NCBI GenBank assembly: GCA_910579575.1 | Contig: CAJTUM010000005.1 | Location: 1 to 21,933 of the forward strand | DNA length: 21,933 bases | Source of the DNA: an uncultured Eubacteriales bacterium | GTDB lineage: Bacteria; Bacillota; Clostridia; Oscillospirales; Butyricicoccaceae | Direction of reading: 5' to 3' | In this document: positions 1-7,286 of the stretch, piece by piece | Layout: each line of letters begins with the position of its first letter | How positions within the stretch are numbered: the first letter of the stretch is position 1 | Notes under the pieces: model-generated | Told to the model about the DNA's origin: nothing | Database searches by the model: none | Seen by the model: the letters and a program-made list of their open reading frames with translations, nothing else | Translations under genes and position numbers: made by a program

Positions 1-55
1 CCCTTCGCCGGATTCCCGGCGTCCCATCTTTGATGGGGCCCTGGTATACTATCCT
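1..55 (-). other. Structured 5' leader of a transcript leaving the window (partial)
   Basis: Downstream of the promoter at 62-90 on the minus strand lie two perfect hairpins in a row. The first has arms 23-28 and 32-37 (6 bp, AAA loop on the RNA) and the second has arms 6-11 and 16-21 (6 bp, GAAU loop on the RNA). No open reading frame starts within these bases. This is either the 5' untranslated leader of the next minus-strand gene or the beginning of a non-coding RNA. I do not recognise it as a known riboswitch, tmRNA or 6S RNA. The sequence ends before it can be identified. Confidence 0.4.
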
Positions 56-70
56 GCGGATATTATACCA
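42..70. promoter_or_regulatory. Inverted repeat over the -10 region, candidate operator
   Basis: TGGTATA at 42-48 and TATACCA at 64-70 form a perfect 7-bp inverted repeat with 15 bp between the arms, so the half-site centres are 22 bp (about two helical turns) apart. On the minus strand the upstream arm is the extended -10 box itself (TGGTATAAT) and the other arm falls just after the expected transcription start. This is the geometry of a repressor site. It matches neither the CIRCE element of HrcA nor the CtsR direct repeat as I know them. With arms of only 7 bp, chance is possible. Confidence 0.35.
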
Positions 71-90
71 TAGCGCGGCAAGTTCCACAA
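62..90 (-). promoter_or_regulatory. Sigma-A promoter firing out of the window
   Basis: On the minus strand, TTGTGG (85-90) is followed after exactly 17 bp by a perfect TATAAT (62-67). A TG one base before the -10 hexamer makes it an extended -10. It lies beyond the clpX terminator and so belongs to the next gene to the left, outside the window. In Firmicutes lon or an engB-type gene often follows clpX, but the target cannot be seen. Confidence 0.7.
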
Positions 91-152
91 GATTTTTGGA
101 TTGCTTTTTGTGCATTTCAGCAAAAAAATGATTTTGCAAGATTCAAATAGAG

Positions 153-180
153 AAGAGGCCGCCTTGGTCGGCGGCCTCTT
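153..180 (-). terminator. Terminator hairpin after clpX
   Basis: A perfect 11-bp stem (153-163 with 170-180) encloses a 6-base loop, 18 bases past the clpX stop codon. The T-tract on the minus strand is poor (CTCTATTTG), so termination may lean on stem strength. The stem shares the GAGGCCGCC/GGCGGCCTC core with the terminator at 14600-14628. It is the natural end of the rplS-to-clpX operon. Confidence 0.75.
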
Positions 181-197
181 GCAAAAATTTCAGAGGA

Positions 198-1457
198 TCA
201 TTTTTTCTTGAGCAGCTTGTGTTCGCGCTCTACCACAGGCTTTTCCTGCCGCTCCACCGCAGCTCGGGTGACCACCACTCGGCTCACTGTAGGGTCGGAC
301 GGCGCCTCGTACATCACATTGGTTATAATTTCCTCAAGTACGGAGCGAAGACCTCGAGCGCCAGTGTTCCGTTCCAGCGTTTTTTCCGCGATTGCCTCCA
401 GCGCGTCCTCTTCAAACTCCAGCTCCACGCCGTCCATCTCCAAAAGGCGGCGATATTGCTTGGTCAAGGCGTTTTTCGGCTTGGTCAAGATATTGATCAG
501 CGCCGTTTTATCCAAAGGCTCCAACGTAGTAATAACCGGTAGGCGGCCGATGAGCTCAGGAATCAGACCGAATTTCAGAATATCCTGGGGCTCCGCCTTT
601 TGCAGGATATCCGCCTCCTTGGATTGCTTTTTGGACAAAACCTGGGCGCCGAAACCGAGCCCCTGGTTGCCGCAGCGCTTTTCGATGATTTGAGACAGGC
701 CGTCAAAAGCGCCGCCGCAGATAAACAGGATGTTGCTGGTGTCAATCTGGATAAACTCCTGCTGGGGATGTTTACGCCCCCCTTGAGGCGGCACATTGGC
801 CACTGTGCCCTCTAGAATTTTCAGCAGCGCCTGCTGCACCCCTTCGCCGCTGACGTCTCGGGTAATGGAGGGATTTTCGCTCTTCCGGGCGATCTTATCC
901 AGCTCGTCTACATAGATAATGCCCCGCTCGGCCCGTTCCACGTCGTAATCCGCCGCCTGAATCAGACGCAGCAGAATATTTTCAACGTCTTCGCCCACAT
1001 AGCCGGCCTCTGTCAGAGTAGTGGCGTCTGCAATGGCAAAGGGAACGTTCAGCGTCCGGGCCAAAGTTTGGGCCAGCATCGTCTTGCCCGAGCCTGTGGG
1101 GCCCAGCATCAGGATATTGCTCTTTTGGATCTCCACATCTCCGCTCTTTTCCTGAGAGCGAATGCGCTTGTAATGGTTATATACCGCCACAGACAGCACC
1201 ACTTTGGCTCTGTCTTGGCCGATTACATATTGATCCAATATGGCCTTGAGCTCGGCGGGTTTGAGCAGCTCCTCGTCCTTCAAGCCCCGGCGGCTTCGGC
1301 CTCGGTTGGCGACGTTCTGTTCTTCATCCAGCAGATCCTTGCAGATCTCAATACATTCGTTGCAGATATAGGCGCCCGGGCCGGCGATGATGCGTCGCAC
1401 TTCCTTTTGAGACCGGCCGCAGAAACTGCAATGAATATCCTTTTGTTCTTCGGACAT
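198..1457 (-). CDS. clpX: ATP-dependent Clp protease ATP-binding subunit ClpX
   Basis: ClpX is the hexameric AAA+ unfoldase that recognises tagged substrates, unfolds them and feeds them to ClpP in the cytoplasm. The 419-residue length is normal. The N-terminal zinc-binding domain has four cysteines (C10, C13, C32, C35). Walker A (GPTGSGKT, 119-126), Walker B (VDELDK, D184 E185) and the pore loop GYVG (152-155) are all present. The RKH pore region appears as GGRKH, and an LGF form of the ClpP-docking IGF loop is visible in GNQGLGFGA. The ATG is preceded by AGAGGT at a suitable distance. clpP ends 32 bases upstream, so the two are surely co-transcribed. It is the last gene of its operon. Confidence 0.98.
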   Translation of the reverse strand: MSEEQKDIHCSFCGRSQKEVRRIIAGPGAYICNECIEICKDLLDEEQNVANRGRSRRGLKDEELLKPAELKAILDQYVIGQDRAKVVLSVAVYNHYKRIRSQEKSGDVEIQKSNILMLGPTGSGKTMLAQTLARTLNVPFAIADATTLTEAGYVGEDVENILLRLIQAADYDVERAERGIIYVDELDKIARKSENPSITRDVSGEGVQQALLKILEGTVANVPPQGGRKHPQQEFIQIDTSNILFICGGAFDGLSQIIEKRCGNQGLGFGAQVLSKKQSKEADILQKAEPQDILKFGLIPELIGRLPVITTLEPLDKTALINILTKPKNALTKQYRRLLEMDGVELEFEEDALEAIAEKTLERNTGARGLRSVLEEIITNVMYEAPSDPTVSRVVVTRAAVERQEKPVVEREHKLLKKK

Positions 1458-1489
1458 GACATACCTCTTATTTATATGGTCAGCATTTT

Positions 1490-2071
1490 TTACCGATGGA
1501 CGAACACTTTATCAATCAGGCCGTAATCGCAGGCCTGCTGGGCCGTCATAAAGTTATCCCGCTCCGTATCCCGCTCAATGGTTTCCAGCGGCTGGCCCGT
1601 CATCTCGCTGAGCATCCGGTTCATCCGCTGTTTGGTGCGCAGGATATATTCGGCGTGGATTTTGATATCCGTGGCCTGGCCCTTTACGCCGCCCAAAGGC
1701 TGGTGAATCATAATTTCGCTGTTGGGCAGGGCAAAGCGTTTGCCCTTGGCGCCGGCCGCCAGCAAAAAGGCCCCCATGCTGGCCGCCATGCCGATGCAGA
1801 TGGTGCTCACGTCGCACTTGATATACTGCATCGTATCGTAAATGGCCATTCCGGAGGTAATGGAACCGCCGGGGCTATTGATATAAAAACTGATATCCTT
1901 ATCCGGGTCCTGCCCTTCCAGATATAAAAGCTGGGCCACAATCAGGCTGGCCGTGGCGTCGTTGACCTCTTCGGACAGGATGACAATGCGATCGTTGAGC
2001 AGACGGGAATAAATATCATAAGAACGTTCCCCTTTGCTGGTCTGCTCCACTACCATAGGTACAAGAGACAT
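1490..2071 (-). CDS. clpP: ATP-dependent Clp protease proteolytic subunit ClpP
   Basis: ClpP is the barrel-shaped serine peptidase that degrades proteins delivered by ClpX or ClpC. The reading frame is open to 2116, but the ATG at 2071 is chosen because AAAGGAG lies 10 bases before it and it gives a 193-residue protein starting MSLVPMVVEQ, the normal ClpP N-terminus. The catalytic triad is complete: S98 in GMAASMGA, H123 in MIHQPLGG and D172 in the DTERDNF stretch. The NSPGGS oxyanion-region motif is at 65-70. The gene sits between tig and clpX, the standard trio for folding and degradation of new or damaged proteins. No CtsR-type operator was recognised in front of it. Confidence 0.98.
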   Translation of the reverse strand: MSLVPMVVEQTSKGERSYDIYSRLLNDRIVILSEEVNDATASLIVAQLLYLEGQDPDKDISFYINSPGGSITSGMAIYDTMQYIKCDVSTICIGMAASMGAFLLAAGAKGKRFALPNSEIMIHQPLGGVKGQATDIKIHAEYILRTKQRMNRMLSEMTGQPLETIERDTERDNFMTAQQACDYGLIDKVFVHR

Positions 2072-2124
2072 ATGCGCTAAACTCCTTTCTGATGCAAAAG
2101 GCGGGATGACGGGCAAGAGGAAAA

Positions 2125-3456
2125 TCAGTTGTTTTCCTCGGCGTTCGCCTCTTTTTCCCCTGCCTTTTTGGCCGCCTTCTTGGCGGGCTTCTTCGCGGCG
2201 GATTTAATCAGCTCCACAGCCTTTTGGGTCAACAGGTCGCCCCGCAGAGATTCCGCGGGCAGCAGCTGCTTGACCCGATCTGCCGGCAGGTTGTTCTGCT
2301 CGGCCAGGCTGGCGAATTCTTTGTCCAGCTCTTCCTCGCTGACTTCCAGGTTTTCCTGAGCGGCGATCGCCTCCAGAGCCAGGCGGACCTTCACCTGCTT
2401 CTCCGCCTGCTCCCGGAACAGCTTGCGGAAGCTCTCCATAGGCATATCGTTCATTTGCAGGTATGTATCCAGCCCCATGCCCTGCATGGACAGTTTATAC
2501 CCGAAGTCCTCCACGATCCTGTCGATTTGCGCCTCAAACATCACTTCCGGGATTTCGGCCTCAAAATGCTCCAGCATGGCGTCGATCAATTTTTCGTCGT
2601 ATTCGTCTTCGGCGGCTCTTTCTTTATTCTCTTTGATTTTAACCTTCAAATCGGCTTTCAATTCATCCAATGTGTCAAATTCAGAAACGTCCTTGGCAAA
2701 TTCGTCGTCCAGGGCGGGTTTCTGGGTTTCTTTTACCTCATGAACCAAGCACTTAAACACCGCCGGCTTGCCGGCCAGCTCCGCAGCCTGATACTGCTCG
2801 GGGAAGGTTACGTTGACGTCAAAGGGCTCCTCGGCCTTTTTGCCCACAATCTGCTCTTCAAAACCGGGGATAAACATTCCAGAACCAACGCCCAGGGTAT
2901 AATTCTCGCCCTTGCCGCCCTCAAAGGCTACGCCGTCCACAAAGCCTTCAAAGTCCAGCGTAACCGTGTCGCCGTCCTTCACAGGGCGGTCCACCGTTTC
3001 CAGCCGCGCGTTCCGGTCCGCCATGCGGTTCAGCTCTTCTTTGACGTCCTTTTCCGTCACAGAAACCCGGGACTTCTCGACGATAAGGCCCTTATAATCC
3101 GAAATTTTCACCTCAGGCTTCACGGTCACCAGCGCTTTGAAGGTAAATCCCTCGGGGGAAAGTTCGTCCACCGTCACTTCAGGATGATCCACCGGCTCGA
3201 TTTTGGCTTCCGCCACGGCGGCGTCGTAGGCCGCAGGGTAGCAGGCGTTGACAGCGTCCTCAAAAAAGACCCCTTCGCCGTACATCTTTTCAATGATCTT
3301 TCGGGGAGCCTTGCCTTTGCGGAAACCGGGCACATTCATTTTGCCCACATTTTTGCGGTAGGCCTGATTCATAGCCTTATCAAATTCTTCCTTATCAACG
3401 GAGATTGTCAGCTCCACTTGGTTGGTTTCTTTTTTCTCAATGCCCTTCAGCTGCAT
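2125..3456 (-). CDS. tig: Trigger factor (ribosome-bound peptidyl-prolyl isomerase chaperone)
   Basis: Trigger factor binds the ribosome at the tunnel exit and shields and isomerises nascent chains. The ribosome-docking signature GFRKGKAPR is at residues 44-52 of the N-terminal domain. An FKBP-type PPIase domain follows at about 160-245 (DGDTVTLDFEGFVDG region), then the helical C-terminal chaperone domain. AGAGGAGG precedes the ATG at good spacing. The protein is 443 residues. The last 25 or so residues form a tail rich in Lys and Ala, then Glu and Asn (SAAKKPAKKAAKKAG, then EKEANAEENN), which is longer and more charged than the ends I know from the family. It is followed by clpP after 53 bases. 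Confidence 0.97.
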   Translation of the reverse strand: MQLKGIEKKETNQVELTISVDKEEFDKAMNQAYRKNVGKMNVPGFRKGKAPRKIIEKMYGEGVFFEDAVNACYPAAYDAAVAEAKIEPVDHPEVTVDELSPEGFTFKALVTVKPEVKISDYKGLIVEKSRVSVTEKDVKEELNRMADRNARLETVDRPVKDGDTVTLDFEGFVDGVAFEGGKGENYTLGVGSGMFIPGFEEQIVGKKAEEPFDVNVTFPEQYQAAELAGKPAVFKCLVHEVKETQKPALDDEFAKDVSEFDTLDELKADLKVKIKENKERAAEDEYDEKLIDAMLEHFEAEIPEVMFEAQIDRIVEDFGYKLSMQGMGLDTYLQMNDMPMESFRKLFREQAEKQVKVRLALEAIAAQENLEVSEEELDKEFASLAEQNNLPADRVKQLLPAESLRGDLLTQKAVELIKSAAKKPAKKAAKKAGEKEANAEENN

Positions 3457-3481
3457 TTGAGTTTCCTCCTCTGTTGTTCTA

Positions 3482-4192
3482 TTATGGTTTGATCATCACG
3501 GGTCTGAAATTGAGATAATCGGCGGACGCCGTCCGATATTCCACCCCGTCTCGGAAGCCGTTGAAGGCGGCCCGCAGGCATTCGCCGTGCAGATGGCCGT
3601 AATAACAGCGGCGAACGCCGTATTTTCGGAGCAACGCGGTGATTTCCTTCACCTCGTCGCCTCCCAGGCCGGCCAAGATAGGCGGATAATGCAGAAAACA
3701 AAAAATTTCGCAGTCCGGCGCCTGCCGGCGGGCGGCGGACAACGACGCCTCCAAGCGAATCAGCTCCCGCCGGAACACCTTTTCCTCGGCGGCGGCCGGG
3801 TCCGCCGGGTCATAAAACCAACCCCGCGTGCCGCACAAAGCCGTCCCATTATAAAAAATACAATTATTGTGGAGAAAAGACAAGGTCTTTATCGAATTTT
3901 TTTCAAAAAATTTATTCATTTTGGAGACGGTCTGCCACCAAAGGTCGTGATTGCCCTTGACCAGAATTTTTTTTCCCGGAAAAGAATCGACCAGGCGAAA
4001 ATCCGCCAGAGCCTCTTCCAAGTTGATTCCCCAAGAAAAGTCGCCGCACAGCACCGTCACGTCCTCCGGCTCCAGCCGGCTGAAACCCTGGATGATTTTC
4101 TGCCGGTAATCCCGCCATACGCCGCCGAACACGTCCATCGGCTTGCCGGCCGTCTCCGACAAATGGAGATCGCCGATGGTATAAAGGGCCAT
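3482..4192 (-). CDS. Calcineurin-type metallophosphoesterase
   Basis: A 236-residue protein of the calcineurin-like phosphoesterase superfamily. All the metal-site blocks are present in order: GDLH (D8, H10), GD (D51 in GDFSW), GNHD (80-83), H168 in FLHYPP, and GHLH (H200, H202). No signal peptide or membrane segment is seen, so it should act in the cytoplasm. The substrate cannot be told from sequence; relatives hydrolyse nucleotides, phosphoproteins or phosphodiesters. It resembles the stand-alone serine/threonine-phosphatase-like proteins common in Clostridia. GGGGG lies 7 bases before the ATG. It sits between yraN and tig, 24-25 bases from each, so it is part of the same transcript. Confidence 0.88.
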   Translation of the reverse strand: MALYTIGDLHLSETAGKPMDVFGGVWRDYRQKIIQGFSRLEPEDVTVLCGDFSWGINLEEALADFRLVDSFPGKKILVKGNHDLWWQTVSKMNKFFEKNSIKTLSFLHNNCIFYNGTALCGTRGWFYDPADPAAAEEKVFRRELIRLEASLSAARRQAPDCEIFCFLHYPPILAGLGGDEVKEITALLRKYGVRRCYYGHLHGECLRAAFNGFRDGVEYRTASADYLNFRPVMIKP

Positions 4193-4216
4193 GACCGTTC
4201 CCCCTTTCCGCCTGCT

Positions 4217-4558
4217 TTACTCAAAGGCGTTTTCGATATGATTGATTTTGCCTCCTGGATAGACCTCGATCACGTCGAAGCGAAGCTGAGGCTCCCTTTC
4301 CTGCTGGGCCAGCCATTGCAGAGCCGTCAACCGGATGCGCCGCCGCTTGGGGCCGTCTACCGCCTCCAGCGCCTGCGCGAAGCGGTCTCCGCTGCGGGTT
4401 TTCACCTCCACAATGGCGACGATCCCCCGTTTTTCGGCAATCAAATCGATCTCTCCATAGCGGCTGCGATATCCCGCCTCGATGATTCGGTAGCCCCGAC
4501 GGCGCAGATAATCCGCCGCCTGGGCTTCGCCTCGCCGGCCCACAAGAGACGCCTTCAT
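4217..4558 (-). CDS. yraN: YraN family protein (UPF0102, endonuclease-like fold)
   Basis: A 113-residue protein of the UPF0102/YraN family. It has a restriction-endonuclease-like core, with GEIDLIA followed by VEVKTRS carrying the expected acidic and lysine residues. The family's cellular role is not firmly known. The frame is open to 4582, but the ATG at 4558 is preferred: it overlaps the rnhB stop codon as ATGA and gives the usual family start (MKASLVGRRGE). Location directly after rnhB is the common Firmicute arrangement and fits a nucleic-acid role, which is inference. Confidence 0.92.
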   Translation of the reverse strand: MKASLVGRRGEAQAADYLRRRGYRIIEAGYRSRYGEIDLIAEKRGIVAIVEVKTRSGDRFAQALEAVDGPKRRRIRLTALQWLAQQEREPQLRFDVIEVYPGGKINHIENAFE

Positions 4559-5211
4559 TTCCCCTCCTTCTGGGCCGCCCACAGCTTTTTCAAAAACGTT
4601 TTGCGGTGAATTGGGCAGGGTCCTTTTTCCAGAATAGCCTGTCGATGGGCCTGCGTTCCATACCCTTTGTGGATTTCAAATCCATATCCGGGATATTGAA
4701 CGGCCAGCGTTTCCATCAGCCGGTCTCGGCTGACCTTCGCCAAGATAGAAGCCGCCGCTATGGCGGCGCATTTGCCGTCGCCCTTAACGACGCAGCGGTT
4801 AGGCGCTCCAGAGATGGAGGGATTTCGGTTGCCGTCTACCAAAAGCAAGTCCGGCTGCAAACGCAGCCCCGCCGCCGCTCGGCCCATGGCCAAAAATGTG
4901 GCTTGCAGGATATTGGCTCGGTCGATTTCTTCCTGATCGGCCCATCCGACGGAAAAGGCCAGCGCCCGAGCGCAAATTTCATCAAAAAGCTGCTCTCGCC
5001 GCTTGGGGGAAAGTTTTTTCGAGTCGTTCAGTCCAAAAATAGGGTCCTCCGGGTTGAGAATGACGGCGGCGGCGCACACCGGGCCGGCCAACGGGCCTCG
5101 GCCCGCTTCGTCCACCCCGCACACCGCCTGAAAGCCCTCCTGCCGGCATAGGCGCTCCATTTCATATAAATCGATTGGGGGCGCGCCGGCTTGCTTTCCG
5201 CCCATCTTCAT
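4555..5211 (-). CDS. rnhB: Ribonuclease HII
   Basis: RNase HII cuts RNA in RNA-DNA hybrids and removes single ribonucleotides misincorporated into DNA. Catalytic acids are visible as D34 and E35 in GVDEAGRG, D126 in LLVDGN and D163 in VSRDR. The ASILAKVSRDR block and the GYGT/H region near the C-terminus are typical. The start is placed at 5211 rather than at the upstream end of the open frame (5310). That ATG overlaps the rbgA stop as ATGA and gives 218 residues. An ATG two codons further in is also possible. The gene is probably translationally coupled to rbgA upstream and yraN downstream. Confidence 0.96.
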   Translation of the reverse strand: MKMGGKQAGAPPIDLYEMERLCRQEGFQAVCGVDEAGRGPLAGPVCAAAVILNPEDPIFGLNDSKKLSPKRREQLFDEICARALAFSVGWADQEEIDRANILQATFLAMGRAAAGLRLQPDLLLVDGNRNPSISGAPNRCVVKGDGKCAAIAAASILAKVSRDRLMETLAVQYPGYGFEIHKGYGTQAHRQAILEKGPCPIHRKTFLKKLWAAQKEGK

Positions 5212-6071
5212 CGCCCGCTTTCTTCTGGCGGATCTTGCAGCGTAATCCGCCCCAATTTGCCGCTGCGGAATTCGTCCAGCAGCGCCCGGGCCGTCCGCTC
5301 CGTGTCGCACATTCCCCGCGCCTGCAAAAAGCCTCTGGCTCGCGCCAGCGCCTCCAATGTCTCATAAGGCTGCTCCGGGTCTGCTCGTTCGATCTTGTAT
5401 CGGCTCTCCAGCGCGCCCGGAGCAGCCTGAACTAAGGCTCGGATCAATTCACAAGCCAGCTCCTCCAGATCCAGGATATCGTCGTTGACGGCGCCGGTGA
5501 ACGCCAGCATCAAGCCGGTTTGTTCGTCGTCAATCCGGGGCCAAAGCATCCCAGGGGTGTCCATCAGCTCCACGCCGCCCTTCAAGGCAAACCATTGTTT
5601 TTGCCGAGTAACGCCGGGTCTGTCTTCCGCCACAGCGGATCTACGCCCCAGCGCTCGGTTGATAAAGGAGGATTTGCCCACGTTGGGAATGCCGCAGGCC
5701 ATAATGCGGACGCTGCGGCCCTTCAGCCCTTTTTGCTCGTTGCGGGCCAGCCAATCGGCCATTACCTGGCGAATTTGGGGAATCAGCTGCTGATATCCCC
5801 CGCCGCTCTTGCTATCCAAGGCGACGGCAGGCAAGCCCTGGCGCTGAAAATAGCTTTTCCAGCGCTCCGTTTTATCCGGGTCCGCCTGATCCGCCCGATT
5901 GAGGACGATCATCCGCTTTTTCTGCCCGGCCAGAGCGGCCAGATCCGGGTTGCTGGAGGCGGCGGGAATCCGGGCGTCCAGCAGCTCGCAAATCAGGTCG
6001 ATCTGACGGATGTCCTGCTGCATCAGCCGCTTTGTTTTGGCCATATGGCCAGGGTACCAGTTGATTTTCAT
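5208..6071 (-). CDS. rbgA: Ribosome biogenesis GTPase RbgA (YlqF)
   Basis: RbgA is a circularly permuted GTPase needed for late assembly of the 50S subunit in Firmicutes. The permutation is plain: the NRAD (G4) motif at 58-61 comes before the P-loop GIPNVGKSS at 127-135 and DTPG (G3) at 171-174. The N-terminus MKINWYPGHMAK is characteristic of the family. The length of 287 residues fits. Its ATG overlaps the lepB stop as ATGA, and its own stop overlaps rnhB in the same way. Location after rplS and lepB matches the known order in Firmicutes and suits its role near ribosomal protein genes. Confidence 0.97.
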   Translation of the reverse strand: MKINWYPGHMAKTKRLMQQDIRQIDLICELLDARIPAASSNPDLAALAGQKKRMIVLNRADQADPDKTERWKSYFQRQGLPAVALDSKSGGGYQQLIPQIRQVMADWLARNEQKGLKGRSVRIMACGIPNVGKSSFINRALGRRSAVAEDRPGVTRQKQWFALKGGVELMDTPGMLWPRIDDEQTGLMLAFTGAVNDDILDLEELACELIRALVQAAPGALESRYKIERADPEQPYETLEALARARGFLQARGMCDTERTARALLDEFRSGKLGRITLQDPPEESGR

Positions 6072-6730
6072 TTCACTTTCCCCATCCGCCCAAAGGGAAA
6101 CACCCGGAAAATGGCTTTGCCCACGATTTTTTCATAAGGAATCGGGCCGATGTCCATCAGCTTGCGGCTGTCCGAGCTGCCGTTGCGATTGTCGCCCATT
6201 ACAAACACCTGGCCCTCGGGCACAGTGAAGGGGCCGTTCATATCGCCGGTAAACATGGGCTCGTTCAGTTGATTGATATAGGGCTCATAAATCGCCTGAC
6301 CGTTGACATAGACTGTGTTGGTCAAGCTGTCCACCTCCACCGTATCGCCGCCTACGCCGACGACCCGCTTGACCAGGGGCTTTTCCATAAACCCGTCGGC
6401 CATCAGCACCACAATATCCCCCCGCTCCGGCTGACTGTAGCCAAAGGCAGAAATCAGTAGCTGATCGCCGTCCTCCAGCGTGGGATACATCGAAGAACCC
6501 ACCACGCCGGAAAGGCGAATGAAAAAAGTAGAAATAACTACCAACATGGCCAGCGCGTAAACCAAGGCCTCCGCCCAGTCGAAAAGATCGGCGGCAAAGG
6601 GCCGCTTTTTCTCTTCGTCCGGCTCTTCCCTCTCCGGCGTCTCGGCTTTCTCCTGGGCTGCGGCTTCCGCCGCGGGCTTTTGGGCCTCTTCCGCCGGGCG
6701 GCGCTCTTTTTCCTGATCCTGTTCGTCCAT
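6068..6730 (-). CDS. lepB: Type I signal peptidase
   Basis: Signal peptidase I cleaves signal peptides of secreted proteins at the outer face of the membrane. The 220-residue protein has a long, highly charged cytoplasmic N-terminus (about 50 residues rich in Glu, Lys, Ala and Pro). One membrane segment follows at about 53-71, then the catalytic Ser (S80 in GSSMYPT) and Lys (K121 in KPLVKRVVGVGGD). Box E is GDNRNGSSDSR at 179-189. The frame stays open to 6895, but AGGAGG at 6741-6746 sits 10 bases before the ATG at 6730, which decides the start. The gene follows rplS across a probable partial terminator. The single membrane anchor is the Gram-positive (SipS) type. Confidence 0.95.
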   Translation of the reverse strand: MDEQDQEKERRPAEEAQKPAAEAAAQEKAETPEREEPDEEKKRPFAADLFDWAEALVYALAMLVVISTFFIRLSGVVGSSMYPTLEDGDQLLISAFGYSQPERGDIVVLMADGFMEKPLVKRVVGVGGDTVEVDSLTNTVYVNGQAIYEPYINQLNEPMFTGDMNGPFTVPEGQVFVMGDNRNGSSDSRKLMDIGPIPYEKIVGKAIFRVFPFGRMGKVK

Positions 6731-6761
6731 TTTATCACATCCTCCTGGAGCTGGCGGATAC

Positions 6762-6792
6762 AAAAAGAAGAGGGACAGAATTACTCCGTCCC
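6762..6792 (-). terminator. Rho-independent terminator or attenuator between rplS and lepB
   Basis: Starting 8 bases after the rplS stop, arms 85-92 and 72-79 of the 6700s (6785-6792 with 6772-6779) pair in an 8-bp stem with one G-U pair and a 5-base loop. On the minus strand the stem is followed by TCTTCTTTTT. Because lepB has a good ribosome binding site 20 bases further on and no clear promoter of its own, partial read-through is likely. That would give more rplS message than lepB message. Confidence 0.65.
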
Positions 6793-6800
6793 TGCTTTCT

Positions 6801-7142
6801 TTAGATATCCTGTTTGACTTTTGCCGCCTTGCCAACTCTGTTACGCAGGTAGTAAAGCTTGGCTCTTCTGACTTTGCCCTTCCGCACGACCTCAATCTTT
6901 TGGATATTGGGGGAATGGACGGGGAAAGCCTTTTCTACGCCGACGCCATAGGATACGCGGCGAACGGTGAACGTCTCCTGGATGCCGCCGTGCTTCATGG
7001 CGATGACGGCGCCCTCAAAGACCTGAATTCTTTCACGGTTGCCTTCTTTGATTTTGGCGTGCACCCGCACGGTGTCGCCGATGCCGAAGTTGATCGCGTT
7101 CTGCTTCAGCTGGGGTTCGGTCAGTTTTGCAATGAGATCCAT
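6801..7142 (-). CDS. rplS: Large-subunit ribosomal protein bL19
   Basis: bL19 lies at the 30S-50S interface of the ribosome. The 113-residue sequence has the hallmark blocks GDTVRVHAKIKEGNRERIQ, FEGAVIA, FTVRRVSYGVGVE and RRAKLYYLR, so identification is secure. AAAGGA lies 9 bases before the ATG. The gene has its own strong promoter (7218-7246) and a leader of about 70 bases with a possible stem structure. In many bacteria rplS follows rpsP-rimM-trmD. Here it is the first gene of its operon, and those partners are not in the window. Confidence 0.98.
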   Translation of the reverse strand: MDLIAKLTEPQLKQNAINFGIGDTVRVHAKIKEGNRERIQVFEGAVIAMKHGGIQETFTVRRVSYGVGVEKAFPVHSPNIQKIEVVRKGKVRRAKLYYLRNRVGKAAKVKQDI

Positions 7143-7164
7143 AATTCTCTTTCCTTTCGTTCTT

Positions 7165-7200
7165 AGACATTCGTGCCCTGACTGCGGCAGAGGACTGTCC
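7165..7200 (-). promoter_or_regulatory. rplS: Possible structured leader of rplS
   Basis: Within the rplS 5' untranslated region, bases 7196-7199 can pair with 7166-7169. Inside that, 7191-7193 can pair with 7177-7179 and 7088-equivalent bases 7188-7190 with 7182-7184, giving a nested short-stem structure. Autoregulatory leaders for L19 are known in Firmicutes, but I cannot match this one to the known consensus. The stems are short, so the call is tentative. Confidence 0.25.
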
Positions 7201-7217
7201 GTAATACACGCTCGATT

Positions 7218-7246
7218 ATATTACCACGGCTTTTCGCAAATTGCAA
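7218..7246 (-). promoter_or_regulatory. Sigma-A promoter of the rplS operon
   Basis: On the minus strand, TTGCAA (7241-7246) and TAATAT (7218-7223) are separated by exactly 17 bp. Start of transcription is expected near 7211, about 70 bases before the rplS ATG. It is located in the only sizeable gap between the radical-SAM pair and rplS (7143-7286). It should drive the whole run from rplS to clpX. Confidence 0.75.
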
Positions 7247-7286
7247 GGGTTTTTCATAAAACCGCCGCAAAAAAGCCTGAAGCGCC

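Noticed and set aside
2072..2116. Longer ClpP starting at 2116
   Set aside because: It would put the strong AAAGGAG site inside the coding region and add 15 residues not found in ClpP proteins.
2224..3492. Plus-strand open frame of 422 codons opposite tig
   Set aside because: Its product is rich in His, Phe, Leu and Arg without any domain. It is the antisense shadow of a GC-rich, certain trigger factor gene, and it has no ribosome binding site or promoter.
3587..4609. Plus-strand open frame of 340 codons across the metallophosphoesterase, yraN and rnhB
   Set aside because: It runs against three well-supported genes, and its translation shows no recognisable domain or translation start signal.
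6731..6895. N-terminal extension of lepB to 6895
   Set aside because: It would run through the terminator hairpin and into the end of rplS. The ATG at 6730 has an AGGAGG site and gives a normal signal peptidase.
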